64,000 nucleotides of DNA from Aquimarina sp. TRL1 (GCF_013365535.1 NZ_CP053590.1:4764501-4828500); one strand, 5' to 3'. Shown: positions 35,959 through 45,799, counted from the first letter of the stretch. Made by a program: numbers and translations. The notes: generated by a model not told the origin, from the sequence alone.

Positions 35959-36660
35959 ATGATAGAAAAAGAAAAAATCATTTTAGAACTTATTAAAGAA
36001 TATCGATATACGCTTGATATTCTCAATACTTATAAAATTGATTACTCTTCTTCCAAACATATACCAATCGGAACTATTTGTGATCGTAATGGAATTGTTT
36101 TTGAGAAAATACAACAGGATTTCATCAATAGACATAAGAGCTTGGAATACGATCAATGGTCATTAGATGCATTGGTAGAACACATCATACATCATCATCA
36201 CCTTCATCTCACCCAACAAATTATCCGATTATTAAGACTATTCAATAAAAAAAACGTAGGTTTTGATTCAGACACTTTAATAGAAACCGAAAATATATGT
36301 TACGATCTCGCTAATCAATTAGCAACTCATATCGAAAAAAAAGAACTCATCCTCTATCCTTTTATAAAAGAAATGGTTAGTGTTCAGAAAACAGGAATGT
36401 TATTAACCTTTCCTAAATTTGCCACTGTTACAAACCCTATATTCAATATAGAAAAGGAATACACAGCCATAAAGAGTTCTCTAGAGAAAATCGATCTTTT
36501 ATTGCAATCGCTTTCCAATACTCCGGCATTTGCTAAACCGGCTTTGTATTTACTAACAAAAAGCCGCGAAATTGAGGCAGTTATACAGCACTATGCTTTT
36601 GTAGAACAAAATATATTACATCCAAAAACAATTGATTTGGAAAAAAAGCTTACCTGGTGA
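35959..36660 (+). CDS. Hemerythrin-domain protein of the RIC/YtfE (Fe-S repair) type
   Basis: A 233-residue protein with an N-terminal DUF542-like stretch and a hemerythrin domain. His-rich helices supply the diiron site: LVEHIIHHHHLHL (about 72-84), LATHIEKKELILYP (about 121-134) and IQHYAFVEQNILHP near the C-terminus. In the family, nitric-oxide- and peroxide-damaged Fe-S clusters are repaired. The DUF542 Cys-Cys pair normally seen near residue 30 is replaced by Ser-Ser (YKIDYSSSKH), so this copy may differ in iron or NO handling. It is convergent with nadB (11-bp overlap of 3' ends) next to Fe-S genes. Confidence 0.75.
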   Translation: MIEKEKIILELIKEYRYTLDILNTYKIDYSSSKHIPIGTICDRNGIVFEKIQQDFINRHKSLEYDQWSLDALVEHIIHHHHLHLTQQIIRLLRLFNKKNVGFDSDTLIETENICYDLANQLATHIEKKELILYPFIKEMVSVQKTGMLLTFPKFATVTNPIFNIEKEYTAIKSSLEKIDLLLQSLSNTPAFAKPALYLLTKSREIEAVIQHYAFVEQNILHPKTIDLEKKLTW

Positions 36661-38224
36661 TTTTCTCTGTGACGAGATCTTTATTATAATACCCTCCCCT
36701 GTTCTCTTTTCTGGCAATCGATTGCGTAATGATCATATGTGCTACATTAATCATATTTCGTAGTTCGCATAACTCAACATGGATGCTATTATGCTTGTAT
36801 AATTTTTCTACTTTTTTATAAATTTCAGCAAGGGAATACACTGCTATTTCTAACTCCTTATTACTGCGAACAATTCCTGCATATTGCCTCATCAATTTTT
36901 GCAAGTTCTTTCTATATACTTCTATAATTCTCATATCCAACAATGTAGGTATTTCTATCTCTACCCAATCAGGAATATCTATGTTCTCCATAGTTTCAGG
37001 AAGTAAAGTAGTATGGTGCTTATAAACCCTATCTGCAAATACCAATGCCTCTAATAGAGAATTTGATGCTAAACGATTTGCTCCATGCAGTCCTGTTCTC
37101 GAGCATTCTCCACAGGCATACAAATTATCTAAAGAAGTCTTCCCGTTTTCATCCACTACAATTCCTCCACAAACATAATGAGACGCTGGAATAACAGGAA
37201 TCCAATCATTCTTAATATCAATACCACACTCAATACATTTTTCATAAATCATAGGAAAATGCTTTTTAAAAGCAGAGACCTCCAAGTGAGTGCAGTCTAA
37301 AAACACGTATGTAGTTGCCGTTTTTTTAAGCTCTTTATCAATGCATTGAGATACGATATCCCTGGAAGCTAGCTCTCCTCTGGTATCATATTGCAGCATA
37401 AAACGTTCTCCTTTTACATTTCTTAAAAAAGCACCAAATCCTCTAACAGCTTCCGATATTAAAAAAGAGGCTCCTTTATTTTTAGAATACATCGCAGTTG
37501 GATGAAACTGAATAAATTCCATATCTTGTATATTCGCCTTTGCCCTATATGCCATTGCAATTCCATCCCCGGTAGCAATTGCAGGGTTAGTAGTATGCCC
37601 ATATACCTGACCAATCCCTCCTGATGCTAATAATGTATTCCCAGCTTTTATCGTTTTTACCGCGTTGGTTTTCTGGTCAAAAACATAGACTCCGAAGCAT
37701 TTCTGGATATTTTTGGCTGTTGAATACACCTGATGCTCTGTGATAAGATCAATTGCAAAGTGATGTGTTAGTAATGTTATATTAGGTAGCACATCTATTT
37801 GTTGCAACAATGTTTTTTCTATTTCATAACCAGTACTGTCTTTGTGATGTAGTACTCGATACTCAGAATGCCCTCCTTCTCTTCCCAAATCAAATTCTCC
37901 ATTTTCTCCCGTATCAAACGATGCTCCCCAATTGATCAGTTCCTGCAATAATTCGGGACCCTCTTTTACAACTAATTTTACAATTGACGCATCACACAAC
38001 CCATCCCCTGCTATCAAGGTATCAGAAATATGTTTTTCAAAAGAATCTGTTGTTCTATTAAGAACAACCGCGACGCCTCCTTGTGCATATTTAGTATTTG
38101 ATTCCTCCTCGCTCATTTTTGTTATAATTGTTACATTCCGCGTAGGGAATCTCGAGGCAATTTTAATCGCATAAGTAAGCCCCGCTATTCCAGAACCTAT
38201 GACCAAATAATCTGTATATATCAT
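36650..38224 (-). CDS. nadB: L-aspartate oxidase
   Basis: A 524-residue flavoenzyme of the succinate-dehydrogenase/fumarate-reductase family. The FAD-binding VIGSGIAGLTYAIKIA is at the N-terminus, the substrate/active region includes GGVAVVLNRTTDSFEKH, FIQFHPTAMYSKNKGASFLISEAVRGFG, and the C-terminal cap has GLHGANRLASNSLLEALVFADRV. It oxidises L-aspartate to iminoaspartate, the first step of de novo NAD synthesis. It lies 6 bp after nadA in a two-gene operon, and its 3' end overlaps the convergent RIC-type gene by 11 bp. Confidence 0.95.
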   Translation of the reverse strand: MIYTDYLVIGSGIAGLTYAIKIASRFPTRNVTIITKMSEEESNTKYAQGGVAVVLNRTTDSFEKHISDTLIAGDGLCDASIVKLVVKEGPELLQELINWGASFDTGENGEFDLGREGGHSEYRVLHHKDSTGYEIEKTLLQQIDVLPNITLLTHHFAIDLITEHQVYSTAKNIQKCFGVYVFDQKTNAVKTIKAGNTLLASGGIGQVYGHTTNPAIATGDGIAMAYRAKANIQDMEFIQFHPTAMYSKNKGASFLISEAVRGFGAFLRNVKGERFMLQYDTRGELASRDIVSQCIDKELKKTATTYVFLDCTHLEVSAFKKHFPMIYEKCIECGIDIKNDWIPVIPASHYVCGGIVVDENGKTSLDNLYACGECSRTGLHGANRLASNSLLEALVFADRVYKHHTTLLPETMENIDIPDWVEIEIPTLLDMRIIEVYRKNLQKLMRQYAGIVRSNKELEIAVYSLAEIYKKVEKLYKHNSIHVELCELRNMINVAHMIITQSIARKENRGGYYNKDLVTEKITR

Positions 38225-38230
38225 AAGGAA

Positions 38231-39157
38231 CTATTTAGATAGTGTTAACATTCTTTGAATCGGAAGTAATGCTCTTTCTCTAATAACCGGATCAACTTCT
38301 ATCGATGGGCTTTCTTTCTCCAGACAATTGTATAGCTTCTGTAGCGTATTGACTTTCATATAACCACACTCACTACATGCACAGGTATTATCTTCTTCTA
38401 CCGGAGCAGGAATAAGAACTGCTTCCGGAACTTCTTCTTTCATTTTATGCAAAATCCCAACTTCAGTCGCTACAATAAATGTACTATCAGGATGATCTTT
38501 TACATACTGAATCATTCCTGCGGTAGAACCAATATACCTTGCTGTTTTCAGTATATGTTCTTCAGACTCAGGATGCGCTATAATAACTGCACCCGGATGT
38601 TTTTTATACAGATCCAATAACTTATCGATACAAAAAGCTTCATGTACAATGCAGCTCCCATCCCATAATACCATGTCTCTTCCTGTTTCCTTTATAATGT
38701 ATTTTCCTAAGTTCTTATCGGGTGCAAAAAGAATCGGTTGATTTTCAGGAATCGAATTGACTATTTTCAGTGCATTGGATGAAGTACACACAATATCCGT
38801 CATTGCTTTAATTTCTGCACTGCAATTTACATAGGTAATTACAGTATGATCCGGATGTGCCTCTTTTAGTTTCCTAAAAGCATCAGGAGGACATGAGTCT
38901 GCCAGAGAACAACCCGCTGTCATATCTGGCAATACCACCTTTTTTTCTGGATTTAATATTTTTGCAGTCTCTGCCATAAAATGTACCCCGGCAAAAACAA
39001 TAATATCAGCTTTTGTTGCTGCCGCTTTTTGAGATAATCCTAGACTATCTCCTACATAATCTGCTATTTCCTGAATAGCTTCATCCTGATAATAATGCGC
39101 TAAAATAACTGCATTCTTTTGTTTTTTTAATCGCGCTATCTTTTCTTTAATCCCCAC
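38231..39157 (-). CDS. nadA: Quinolinate synthase A
   Basis: A 308-residue [4Fe-4S] enzyme that condenses iminoaspartate with dihydroxyacetone phosphate. It contains the motif [10 protein letters not shown], the cluster cysteines in [20 protein letters not shown] and [13 protein letters not shown], and [18 protein letters not shown] start it at the GTG at 39157 ([11 protein letters not shown] follows). The upstream ATG at 39205 would add a hydrophobic, unconserved 16-residue tail. It would also lie upstream of the expected transcription start if the Crp/Fnr-type palindrome at 39217-39232 acts at -41. First gene of the nadA-nadB operon, divergent from the acyl-CoA synthetase gene. Confidence 0.93.
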   Translation of the reverse strand: MGIKEKIARLKKQKNAVILAHYYQDEAIQEIADYVGDSLGLSQKAAATKADIIVFAGVHFMAETAKILNPEKKVVLPDMTAGCSLADSCPPDAFRKLKEAHPDHTVITYVNCSAEIKAMTDIVCTSSNALKIVNSIPENQPILFAPDKNLGKYIIKETGRDMVLWDGSCIVHEAFCIDKLLDLYKKHPGAVIIAHPESEEHILKTARYIGSTAGMIQYVKDHPDSTFIVATEVGILHKMKEEVPEAVLIPAPVEEDNTCACSECGYMKVNTLQKLYNCLEKESPSIEVDPVIRERALLPIQRMLTLSK

Positions 39158-39216
39158 GTTATAAACCAATCTTTTGTTTTGTAAAAACAAAATTATAAGA
39201 AGCAATTTCCTTTACA

Positions 39217-39232
39217 TATGATTTAAATCATA
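39217..39232. promoter_or_regulatory. Crp/Fnr-type palindrome, nadA side
   Basis: TATGATTTAAATCATA is a perfect 16-bp palindrome containing TGAT-N4-ATCA, the Fnr/Crp core. It is centred about 67 bp before the GTG start of nadA, a good position for a regulator acting near -41. Confidence 0.6.
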
Positions 39233-39287
39233 GTATTCAAAAGAATTTATATCTGATCTTTACTACATTTTTCTTTTTCATACAAAC

Positions 39288-39301
39288 ATGACTTTTGTCA
39301 T
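39288..39301. promoter_or_regulatory. Crp/Fnr-type palindrome, acyl-CoA synthetase side
   Basis: ATGACTTTTGTCAT contains TGAC-N4-GTCA. Its centre is about 57 bp before the ATG at 39352, so a class II activator geometry is possible. A TTG codon at 39295 inside it is not a credible start. Confidence 0.55.
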
Positions 39302-39351
39302 TTATTACCTTTATTGTCAAACCTACTTTTACCGGCTGTATAAATCAACTT

Positions 39352-41442
39352 ATGGTAAACGAGCAACTCATCAATCCGGCAAGCATTGTTATTGTTGGTG
39401 GATCTAACGATATTAAAAAACCAGGAGGTAAAATTGTAAAAAACTGTATTGATGGTGGATATCAGGGGACACTATCTATTGTCAATCCTAAAGAAAACAA
39501 GGTACAGGGAATACCTTCATATCAAAATATAAAAGATATTCCTGACACAGAGTTAGCTATATTGGCAATCCCTGCAAAATACTGTCTGAGCAGTGTACAA
39601 ATGCTCCTCGAAGAAAAAAACACAAAAGCATTTATCATCATATCTGCTGGTTTTTCGGAAGCTGATGAAGAGGGGGCTGTCTTAGAACAGAAAATTAGTA
39701 CCTTAATTCACAAGCATAATGCCTGCCTTATAGGACCTAATTGTATTGGTGTTTCCAATAACCATTACAAAGGCGTGTTCACTACTCCCATTCCTCCTTT
39801 TGACGCGGGTGGCTGTGACCTTATTTCCAGTTCTGGAGCCACAGCGGTATTTATTATGGAAGCTGGAATTCCCCTTGGGGTAAAATTTGCTTCTATGTAT
39901 TCTATTGGCAATGGAGCGCAAATCGGAGCAGAAGAAATACTAGAATATATGGATATGCACTATGTACATACTGTATCTCCTCCTGTAAAGCTTCTCTACC
40001 TGGAAACGATTAAAAACCCTGGAAAATTTTTGAAACACGCTTCTTCTTTAATCAATAAAGGAGCCAAAATAGCGGCAATCAAGGCAGGAAGTACGTCTGA
40101 AGGAAGCAGAGCGGCAACATCTCATACAGGAGCAATTGCCAGTTCTGATATGACGATTAGAGCCTTGTTTAAAAAAGCAGGAATTGTATATTGTAGCAGT
40201 AGAGAAGAATTGATAAGTGTTGCCTCTATTTTTAATTATAAAGAGCTAAAAGGAAAAAATATAGCGATTATAACGCATGCAGGTGGCTCTGCAGTGATGC
40301 TCACCGATGTACTCTCCAAAGGAGGGTTACAAATTCCACCGATTACAGGAGAAGAGGCAACAGCATTGCAGCATTTTTTGCATCCAGGGTCTTCTGTTAA
40401 TAATCCCATTGATTTTTTAGCAACAGGTACGGCAGAACAGCTCGGAATTATTATTGATTATTGTGAGCATAAATTTGACCATATCGACGCTATGGTTGTC
40501 GTTTTTGGCAGTCCTGGCTTATTTGATGTGGAAAACGTATACAATGTATTAAGTGTAAAACTTGACATCTGTAAGAAGCCTATTTTCCCTGTGCTTCCTT
40601 CTATTGTCAATGCTCAAAAAGAAATCCAAACCTTTTTAGCCAAAGGAAATATCAATTTCCCGGATGAAGTCGTTCTCGGAAAAGCATTAGCACAAGTATA
40701 CAAAACTCCAGCCCCTACTCCTTCTGAAGTCACATTACCCGAAATAGACAAAGAAACGATTCGACATCTCATTGATGCTTCTGATGACGGTTACCTCTCT
40801 CCGGAAAGAACCATTTCCTTAATTGATGCAACAGGAATTCCACGAGTTCCTGAAATTATAGATGCATCCAAAAAAGAGTTTCTAAAAAAAAGTAAGGAAA
40901 TTGGATTTCCTATGGTAATGAAAGTAGTAGGACCAATCCATAAATCTGATCATCAAGGCGTGCTTCTTAATATCAATACCGCAACAGAAGCGGAGACTGC
41001 CTTCGATCAATTAATGTCAATTAAAGGAGCAATCGCTGTGATGGCACAACCTATGATCTCAGGAATAGAACTTTTTGTGGGGGTTAAAAAAGAAACAGGA
41101 TTTACTCATACAATCTTATGTGGTCTGGGAGGAATCTTTATCGAAATCCTAAACGATGTAGCCGCCGGACTTAGTCCAATCTCTAAGATAGAAGCTTCTC
41201 GTATGATTCAATCACTCAAAGGATATAAAATACTACAAGGAACCCGAGGAAAAAAAGGAATCAACGAAACCTACTTTATAGATATCATCCAACGTATTTC
41301 AGCATTAGTATCAATAGCTCCCGAGATTTCAGAAATGGATATCAATCCATTAATAGGGAATTCTAAAGGAATTACAGCTGTTGATGTTCGCATTAAAATT
41401 TGCAAAACAATAGATGAACCATCATCCCTTATTATAACATAA
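39352..41442 (+). CDS. ADP-forming acyl-CoA synthetase (acetate-CoA ligase family)
   Basis: A 696-residue fusion of the alpha and beta parts of NDP-forming acyl-CoA synthetase. The CoA-binding Rossmann domain opens NPASIVIVGGSNDIKKPGGK. The phosphorylated His lies in AATSHTGAIASSD. The ATP-grasp half contains KVVGPIHKSDHQGVLLNI and the ends PEISEMDINPLIG. It converts acetyl-CoA or other acyl-CoA plus ADP and Pi to acid, CoA and ATP (or the reverse). I use the ATG at 39352; the longer frame begins at TTG inside a regulatory palindrome. It is followed by the U32 peptidase gene with a 44-bp gap and probably shares its operon. Confidence 0.92.
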   Translation: MVNEQLINPASIVIVGGSNDIKKPGGKIVKNCIDGGYQGTLSIVNPKENKVQGIPSYQNIKDIPDTELAILAIPAKYCLSSVQMLLEEKNTKAFIIISAGFSEADEEGAVLEQKISTLIHKHNACLIGPNCIGVSNNHYKGVFTTPIPPFDAGGCDLISSSGATAVFIMEAGIPLGVKFASMYSIGNGAQIGAEEILEYMDMHYVHTVSPPVKLLYLETIKNPGKFLKHASSLINKGAKIAAIKAGSTSEGSRAATSHTGAIASSDMTIRALFKKAGIVYCSSREELISVASIFNYKELKGKNIAIITHAGGSAVMLTDVLSKGGLQIPPITGEEATALQHFLHPGSSVNNPIDFLATGTAEQLGIIIDYCEHKFDHIDAMVVVFGSPGLFDVENVYNVLSVKLDICKKPIFPVLPSIVNAQKEIQTFLAKGNINFPDEVVLGKALAQVYKTPAPTPSEVTLPEIDKETIRHLIDASDDGYLSPERTISLIDATGIPRVPEIIDASKKEFLKKSKEIGFPMVMKVVGPIHKSDHQGVLLNINTATEAETAFDQLMSIKGAIAVMAQPMISGIELFVGVKKETGFTHTILCGLGGIFIEILNDVAAGLSPISKIEASRMIQSLKGYKILQGTRGKKGINETYFIDIIQRISALVSIAPEISEMDINPLIGNSKGITAVDVRIKICKTIDEPSSLIIT

Positions 41443-41486
41443 ATTCCCTTTCTTCAAAAAACTAAAAGATTTTAAACAAACGTATC

Positions 41487-42731
41487 ATGACATCATCTGG
41501 TAAAATAGAACTAATGGCACCTGCCGGTAATTTTGAATCATTGCAAGCAGCTATTGATAACGGGGCTGATTCCATATACTTTGGAGTTGAACAATTAAAT
41601 ATGCGAGCTCGTGCCAGTATCAACTTTACAATAGACGACTTAGAAGAAATCACCCGAAGATGCTATAGTAAAAACATCCGAACATACCTTACCCTTAATA
41701 CGATTATATACGATCATGATTTGTCTATTATAAAAACAGTACTCAATGCTGCAAAAGTAGCTGGAGTGACAGCAGTAATTGCAATGGATCAAGCAGTTAT
41801 TTCCTATGCCAGACAGATTGACATGGAAGTCCATATTTCTACTCAAATTAATATAACCAATATTGAGACCGTCCGGTTTTATGCCATGTTTGCCGATACT
41901 ATGGTTTTAAGCCGGGAATTAAGCCTGCGACAAGTTCGAAAAATAGTTTCTCTGATAGAAAAAGAACAAATCACCGGACCTTCGGGCAACCTGATAGAAA
42001 TCGAAATATTTGGTCATGGTGCATTATGTATGGCCGTCTCCGGAAAATGTTATCTCAGTCTTCATTCACACAACGCTTCTGCCAACAGAGGTGCCTGTAA
42101 GCAAAACTGCAGAAAAAAATATACGGTGATTGATCAGGATAGCGGATTCGAAATAGAATTGGATAATGAATACATGATGTCTCCAAAAGACCTATGCACT
42201 ATCGATTTTCTGGATCAGGTTATTGATACCGGAATTAAAGTCTTAAAAATTGAAGGAAGAGGACGGGCTCCCGAATATGTTGCTCAGGTAATCGCTACCT
42301 ATAGAGAAGCTATTGATGCATATTATGAAGGGCATTTTACAAAAGCAAAAGTTTCCATATGGATGGATAGCTTACGTAAAGTGTACAACAGAGGATTCTG
42401 GAGCGGATATTACTTAGGTCAAAAACTAGGAGAATGGAGTAATATAGACGGTTCTAAAGCTATTCAAAAGAAAGTCTATATTGGAAAAGGTCAGCATTAT
42501 TTTCCTAAAAATAAAATTGGAGAATTCAAGATAGAAGCCTACGATCTTACCATAGGAGATACGCTCCTCATTACTGGTCCTACTACAGGAGTTAAAGAGT
42601 TTACACTTACAGAAATGCTCGTTAATGATGAACCTCATCAAACAGCAAAAAAAGGAGATTCTTGTACCATTCCTTTGGATTTTAGAATCCGACTTTCAGA
42701 TAAATTATACAAAATCGTTAAAAACAAATAA
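41487..42731 (+). CDS. U32-family peptidase / tRNA hydroxylation protein
   Basis: A 414-residue U32 protein: start motif LMAPAGNFESLQAAIDNGAD, then GVEQLNMRARASINF, the central HVHISTQINITN-type strand and the U32 Cys signature: FGHGALCMAVSGKCYLSLHS, followed by NRGACKQNCRKKY. The C-terminal domain follows. Bacterial U32 proteins of this layout (TrhP/YegQ, RlhA) carry an Fe-S cluster and hydroxylate tRNA or rRNA uridines rather than cleave peptides. The stop overlaps the start of the ferredoxin gene (TAATG), which suggests the ferredoxin supplies electrons. Confidence 0.92.
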   Translation: MTSSGKIELMAPAGNFESLQAAIDNGADSIYFGVEQLNMRARASINFTIDDLEEITRRCYSKNIRTYLTLNTIIYDHDLSIIKTVLNAAKVAGVTAVIAMDQAVISYARQIDMEVHISTQINITNIETVRFYAMFADTMVLSRELSLRQVRKIVSLIEKEQITGPSGNLIEIEIFGHGALCMAVSGKCYLSLHSHNASANRGACKQNCRKKYTVIDQDSGFEIELDNEYMMSPKDLCTIDFLDQVIDTGIKVLKIEGRGRAPEYVAQVIATYREAIDAYYEGHFTKAKVSIWMDSLRKVYNRGFWSGYYLGQKLGEWSNIDGSKAIQKKVYIGKGQHYFPKNKIGEFKIEAYDLTIGDTLLITGPTTGVKEFTLTEMLVNDEPHQTAKKGDSCTIPLDFRIRLSDKLYKIVKNK

Positions 42732-42961
42732 TGGTAGTAGTCACACTACAAAGAAAAAAATGTATCGGGTGTAATTATTGTGTAGAATTCGCCCCGGAAC
42801 AATTCCAAATGTCTAAGAAAGACGGGAAATCTGTATTGCTAAAATCAGTAGAAAAAAAAGGGTTCTACACAATAAAATCAGAAGATAATGAAATCTATGA
42901 GGGTTGTGATCTTGCAGCAAAAGCATGTCCTGTAAAGATTATATCAACAAAAATAGTGTAG
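42731..42961 (+). CDS. Small 4Fe-4S ferredoxin
   Basis: A 76-residue ferredoxin with the single-cluster pattern CIGCNYC (residues 11-17) and CDLAAKACPVKII near the C-terminus (Cys-Pro partner). One cluster, [4Fe-4S] or [3Fe-4S], is expected. It is translationally coupled to the U32 gene and is the likely electron donor to it or to the neighbouring redox enzymes. Confidence 0.9.
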   Translation: MVVVTLQRKKCIGCNYCVEFAPEQFQMSKKDGKSVLLKSVEKKGFYTIKSEDNEIYEGCDLAAKACPVKIISTKIV

Positions 42962-43042
42962 CCGATAGTAAAGCGCTCCCCCTTAGCGCTGCGCTGCTCT
43001 CAGGACGAAAAGATAAGTTTAGAAAAGTATCGCTATTTCTCA

Positions 43043-43273
43043 CTATTCTATATATGTTGAAATATCATCAGCTATGTTTTCTACCGCTGTGAATTCGTCT
43101 TCCTCTTCTATAAAATTAATGACTTTGGCTAATAAATGTAAATACCCTAATACATACGCCCTCTTTTGGGCATCATCACTAATATACTTTTTTCCGTCAA
43201 CAACTATAAAAGAAATCAATTTCCGTATAATTTCTTTTAAATCAGTAATTTCTAATTCATCATTTTTCATCAC
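43043..43273 (-). CDS. Small hypothetical protein
   Basis: A 76-residue acidic helical protein (NDELEITDLKEIIRKLISF, then YVLGYLHLLAKVINFIEEED). No signal or membrane segment and no known family. It is short but has good coding composition and lies alone on the minus strand between the ferredoxin and DUF3052-like genes. Confidence 0.5.
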   Translation of the reverse strand: MMKNDELEITDLKEIIRKLISFIVVDGKKYISDDAQKRAYVLGYLHLLAKVINFIEEEDEFTAVENIADDISTYIE

Positions 43274-43565
43274 ATCTTATTTTATACCTTTTGCTATGAA
43301 ATAATGAATGTACCAAATTAGGATTCTAACCGGCAAAATAACCGCTATACAAAACACATATTCCTCGATTAATGACACTTTTTGTCGATTTAAAACAAAA
43401 AGCGCCCATCTATTATTTATTTCTAACTAAAATTGTTAATTTTAATAAATTAAAATCTGCTTACTCCTTCCTTCTCTCCTTTAAAAACCACCTAATCTAG
43501 TATATACCGATAGGTATTTACACTTTTTTTTAGTATCTTTAAGAGACTTCTTTCCTTTAAAATAC

Positions 43566-43997
43566 TTGATTATGACAACTCCTCTTTTTCAAAAATTACA
43601 GCTACCAAAAAACTTTGATGAAATTTTAATTCTGAATGAACCTGAAGGGTTTAATCAGGAATTAGAGAAATTACAAAACATTACTATAAAAGAATCCTTA
43701 ATCCAGGTTTCTGAAGTAGATTTTGCGTTGGTTTTTGTTACTCATAAGCAACAAATAGAGAACCGAATAGAGACTATTTACCCGAAATTAGTAGGTGACG
43801 CCATTTTGTGGTTTGCTTATCCTAAAAAATATTCGACAAAAGGACCTTATCAAGTTTCCAAAGAAACCGGATGGGGCGTGCTAGGCGATTATAATTTGCG
43901 TCCGGTGGATCACCTATCCATCAATAATACCTGGATGGGAATGCGATTTAGAAAAGTCGGATTTATGAAGCAGAATAACATTGTAAGAACACACTAA
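43566..43997 (+). CDS. DUF3052-like hypothetical protein
   Basis: A 143-residue cytoplasmic protein. The C-terminal half, with DAILWFAYPKKYSTKG, TGWGVLGDYNLRPVDH and NNTWMGMRFRKV, has the layout I associate with DUF3052-like proteins (a WxAYPKK strand, then a variable loop and a WSxxRFR end). An upstream half (QLPKNFDEILILNEPEGF) is also typical of this group. The function of the family is unknown. No obvious operon partner. A start two codons downstream (second M) is equally possible. Confidence 0.7.
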   Translation: MIMTTPLFQKLQLPKNFDEILILNEPEGFNQELEKLQNITIKESLIQVSEVDFALVFVTHKQQIENRIETIYPKLVGDAILWFAYPKKYSTKGPYQVSKETGWGVLGDYNLRPVDHLSINNTWMGMRFRKVGFMKQNNIVRTH

Positions 43998-44332
43998 TTC
44001 CTGCACAAATAATCAGTTCTCTCAATCTTCTTTCTAATGCTATAGTAACTTAATCCGTATTGAGCAACGGATACACTTTTCTGTATATCTATACGAAATA
44101 GCAAATCAAACAATCAGATATTCTATACAATTCTCCTTAAGGCTTCTACCCTTCTATGATCGAGGAAATTATATCGTCTCAAAAACGAACTGATCCTATT
44201 TTATTGCGGGATTATATTTTCAAAATGTAAAATAACAATTCAAAATAATTAATTTTGAAATTCTTTAAACAGGAAATATTTTGTTTCCATCGTATAGAGA
44301 AATGATATGTATAACTGTACAGGAATAAATAC
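43998..44332. other. Intergenic region upstream of cobQ
   Basis: 335 bases with an AT-rich dyad TTCAAAAT (44239-44246) and ATTTTGAA (44252-44259), 74 bp before cobQ. I looked for a B12-box and found none, so cobQ is not under a visible cobalamin riboswitch. Confidence 0.5.
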
Positions 44333-45799
44333 ATGAAAAAATCACGACCTATTATGTTTGTGGGTACAGGCTCTGATGTGGGTAAAAGTATATTAGTTAC
44401 CGGAATATGCAGAGTTCTAAAAAACAGAGGATATACTCCTGCCCCTTTCAAAGCTCAAAACATGTCTTTGAATAGCTATGCTACTCCCGAAGGACTGGAA
44501 ATAGGACGTGCTCAGGCTGTACAGGCAGAAGCTTGTGGTATCCCTTGCTCTACTAATATGAATCCCGTATTACTAAAACCATCTGGTTCTAATACCTCAC
44601 AGGTAGTACTGCATGGAAAACCAATCGGAGATCAGACCATTAAAGAGTATTTTTTAGGCAATAACAAAGAACAATTATTCTCAGAAGCTACGACAGCTTT
44701 TCTATCCTTAGCAAAAATGTACTCTCCTATTGTATTAGAAGGGGCTGGAAGCATTAGTGAATTAAACCTAAAAAACAGGGATATTGTGAATATGAGGATG
44801 GCCAAAGCGGCTAATGCCAATGTATATCTGGTTGCTGATATTGACAAAGGAGGTGTTTTTGCCAGTGTATATGGTAGTATTGCTTTATTAGAACCCTGGG
44901 AAAAAGAATTGGTTAAAGGTATTGTAATCAATAAATTCAGAGGAGATATTTCACTCTTCGAAGAAGGGAAACAAATACTTCAAAAACTAACAGGAATCCC
45001 CGTTATCGGAATCGTTCCCTATGCCAGTGATATCTATATAGAAGAGGAGGACTCTGTAGGGTTACTTCAAAAAAATACCACGGCAAAAGACGGAACCATT
45101 AATATAGCGGTTGTGCTGCTTCCTTATCTTTCTAATTATACAGATTTTAATGTATTGGAGAAAGATCCCAGAACACATTTGTATTATACAGACTCCCCTG
45201 AAGGGATTAAAAATGCAGATATTATCATTATTCCTGGTAGTAAGAACACGATCAGAGATTTACAATTTATGCGAGACAAAACACTGGCTAAAGAAATTCT
45301 TTTCGCACATGAAAACGGGAAAAAAATTATTGGGATTTGTGGAGGATATCAGATGCTTGGAACAGTAATTACAGATCCGTACCATGTAGAGAGTAGCATC
45401 AAAACAATACCCGGTCTCGGAATACTTCCTATCCAAACAGTGCTGACCAGAGAAAAAGTAACGACCCAATGTGAGTTTACATTCAAACAATATAAAGAAG
45501 CCTGTAAAGGATATGAAATTCATATGGGAAATACGACTACAGATAAAGGTATTCCTTTTCTAAACCAACTCAACCAAACCCATGAAGGAGTGATTCTAGA
45601 TAATTGCTGGGGGACATACATTCATGGAATTTTGGACAACCAAATTGTGATCGATGATCTACTACAGGATTTTTCTCAAGAAAAAGTAGCATTTGATTAT
45701 GAAGAATACAAGCAGGAAAATTATGATAAATTAGCTGATTTACTAGAGAAAACAATGGATATTGATCATATTATAAAAGAAATGCAAGTAGAGATATGA
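44333..45799 (+). CDS. cobQ: Cobyric acid synthase
   Basis: A 488-residue glutamine-dependent amidotransferase that amidates four side chains of adenosylcobyrinate a,c-diamide. The N-terminal P-loop is MFVGTGSDVGKSILVTG, followed by FKAQNMSLNSYATPEGLEIG and NPVLLKPSG. The glutaminase Cys is in IGICGGYQMLG and the C-terminal His region is YIHGILDN. It is first of a four-gene run (cobQ, cobC, cbiB, AAA ATPase) with a 4-bp overlap to the next gene. Confidence 0.96.
   Translation: MKKSRPIMFVGTGSDVGKSILVTGICRVLKNRGYTPAPFKAQNMSLNSYATPEGLEIGRAQAVQAEACGIPCSTNMNPVLLKPSGSNTSQVVLHGKPIGDQTIKEYFLGNNKEQLFSEATTAFLSLAKMYSPIVLEGAGSISELNLKNRDIVNMRMAKAANANVYLVADIDKGGVFASVYGSIALLEPWEKELVKGIVINKFRGDISLFEEGKQILQKLTGIPVIGIVPYASDIYIEEEDSVGLLQKNTTAKDGTINIAVVLLPYLSNYTDFNVLEKDPRTHLYYTDSPEGIKNADIIIIPGSKNTIRDLQFMRDKTLAKEILFAHENGKKIIGICGGYQMLGTVITDPYHVESSIKTIPGLGILPIQTVLTREKVTTQCEFTFKQYKEACKGYEIHMGNTTTDKGIPFLNQLNQTHEGVILDNCWGTYIHGILDNQIVIDDLLQDFSQEKVAFDYEEYKQENYDKLADLLEKTMDIDHIIKEMQVEI

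Noticed and set aside
39158..39205. Longer nadA start at ATG 39205
   Set aside because: It adds a hydrophobic tail not expected for NadA and would start upstream of the predicted transcript start.
39295..39351. N-terminal extension of the acyl-CoA synthetase from a TTG codon
   Set aside because: The TTG is inside a Crp/Fnr-type palindrome and the 19 added residues are not like the family. The ATG at 39352 begins directly at the CoA-binding domain.
42962..43042. AGCGCT repeats after the ferredoxin gene as a terminator
   Set aside because: The arms are only six bases, self-palindromic and not followed by a T-run. Not strong enough to call.
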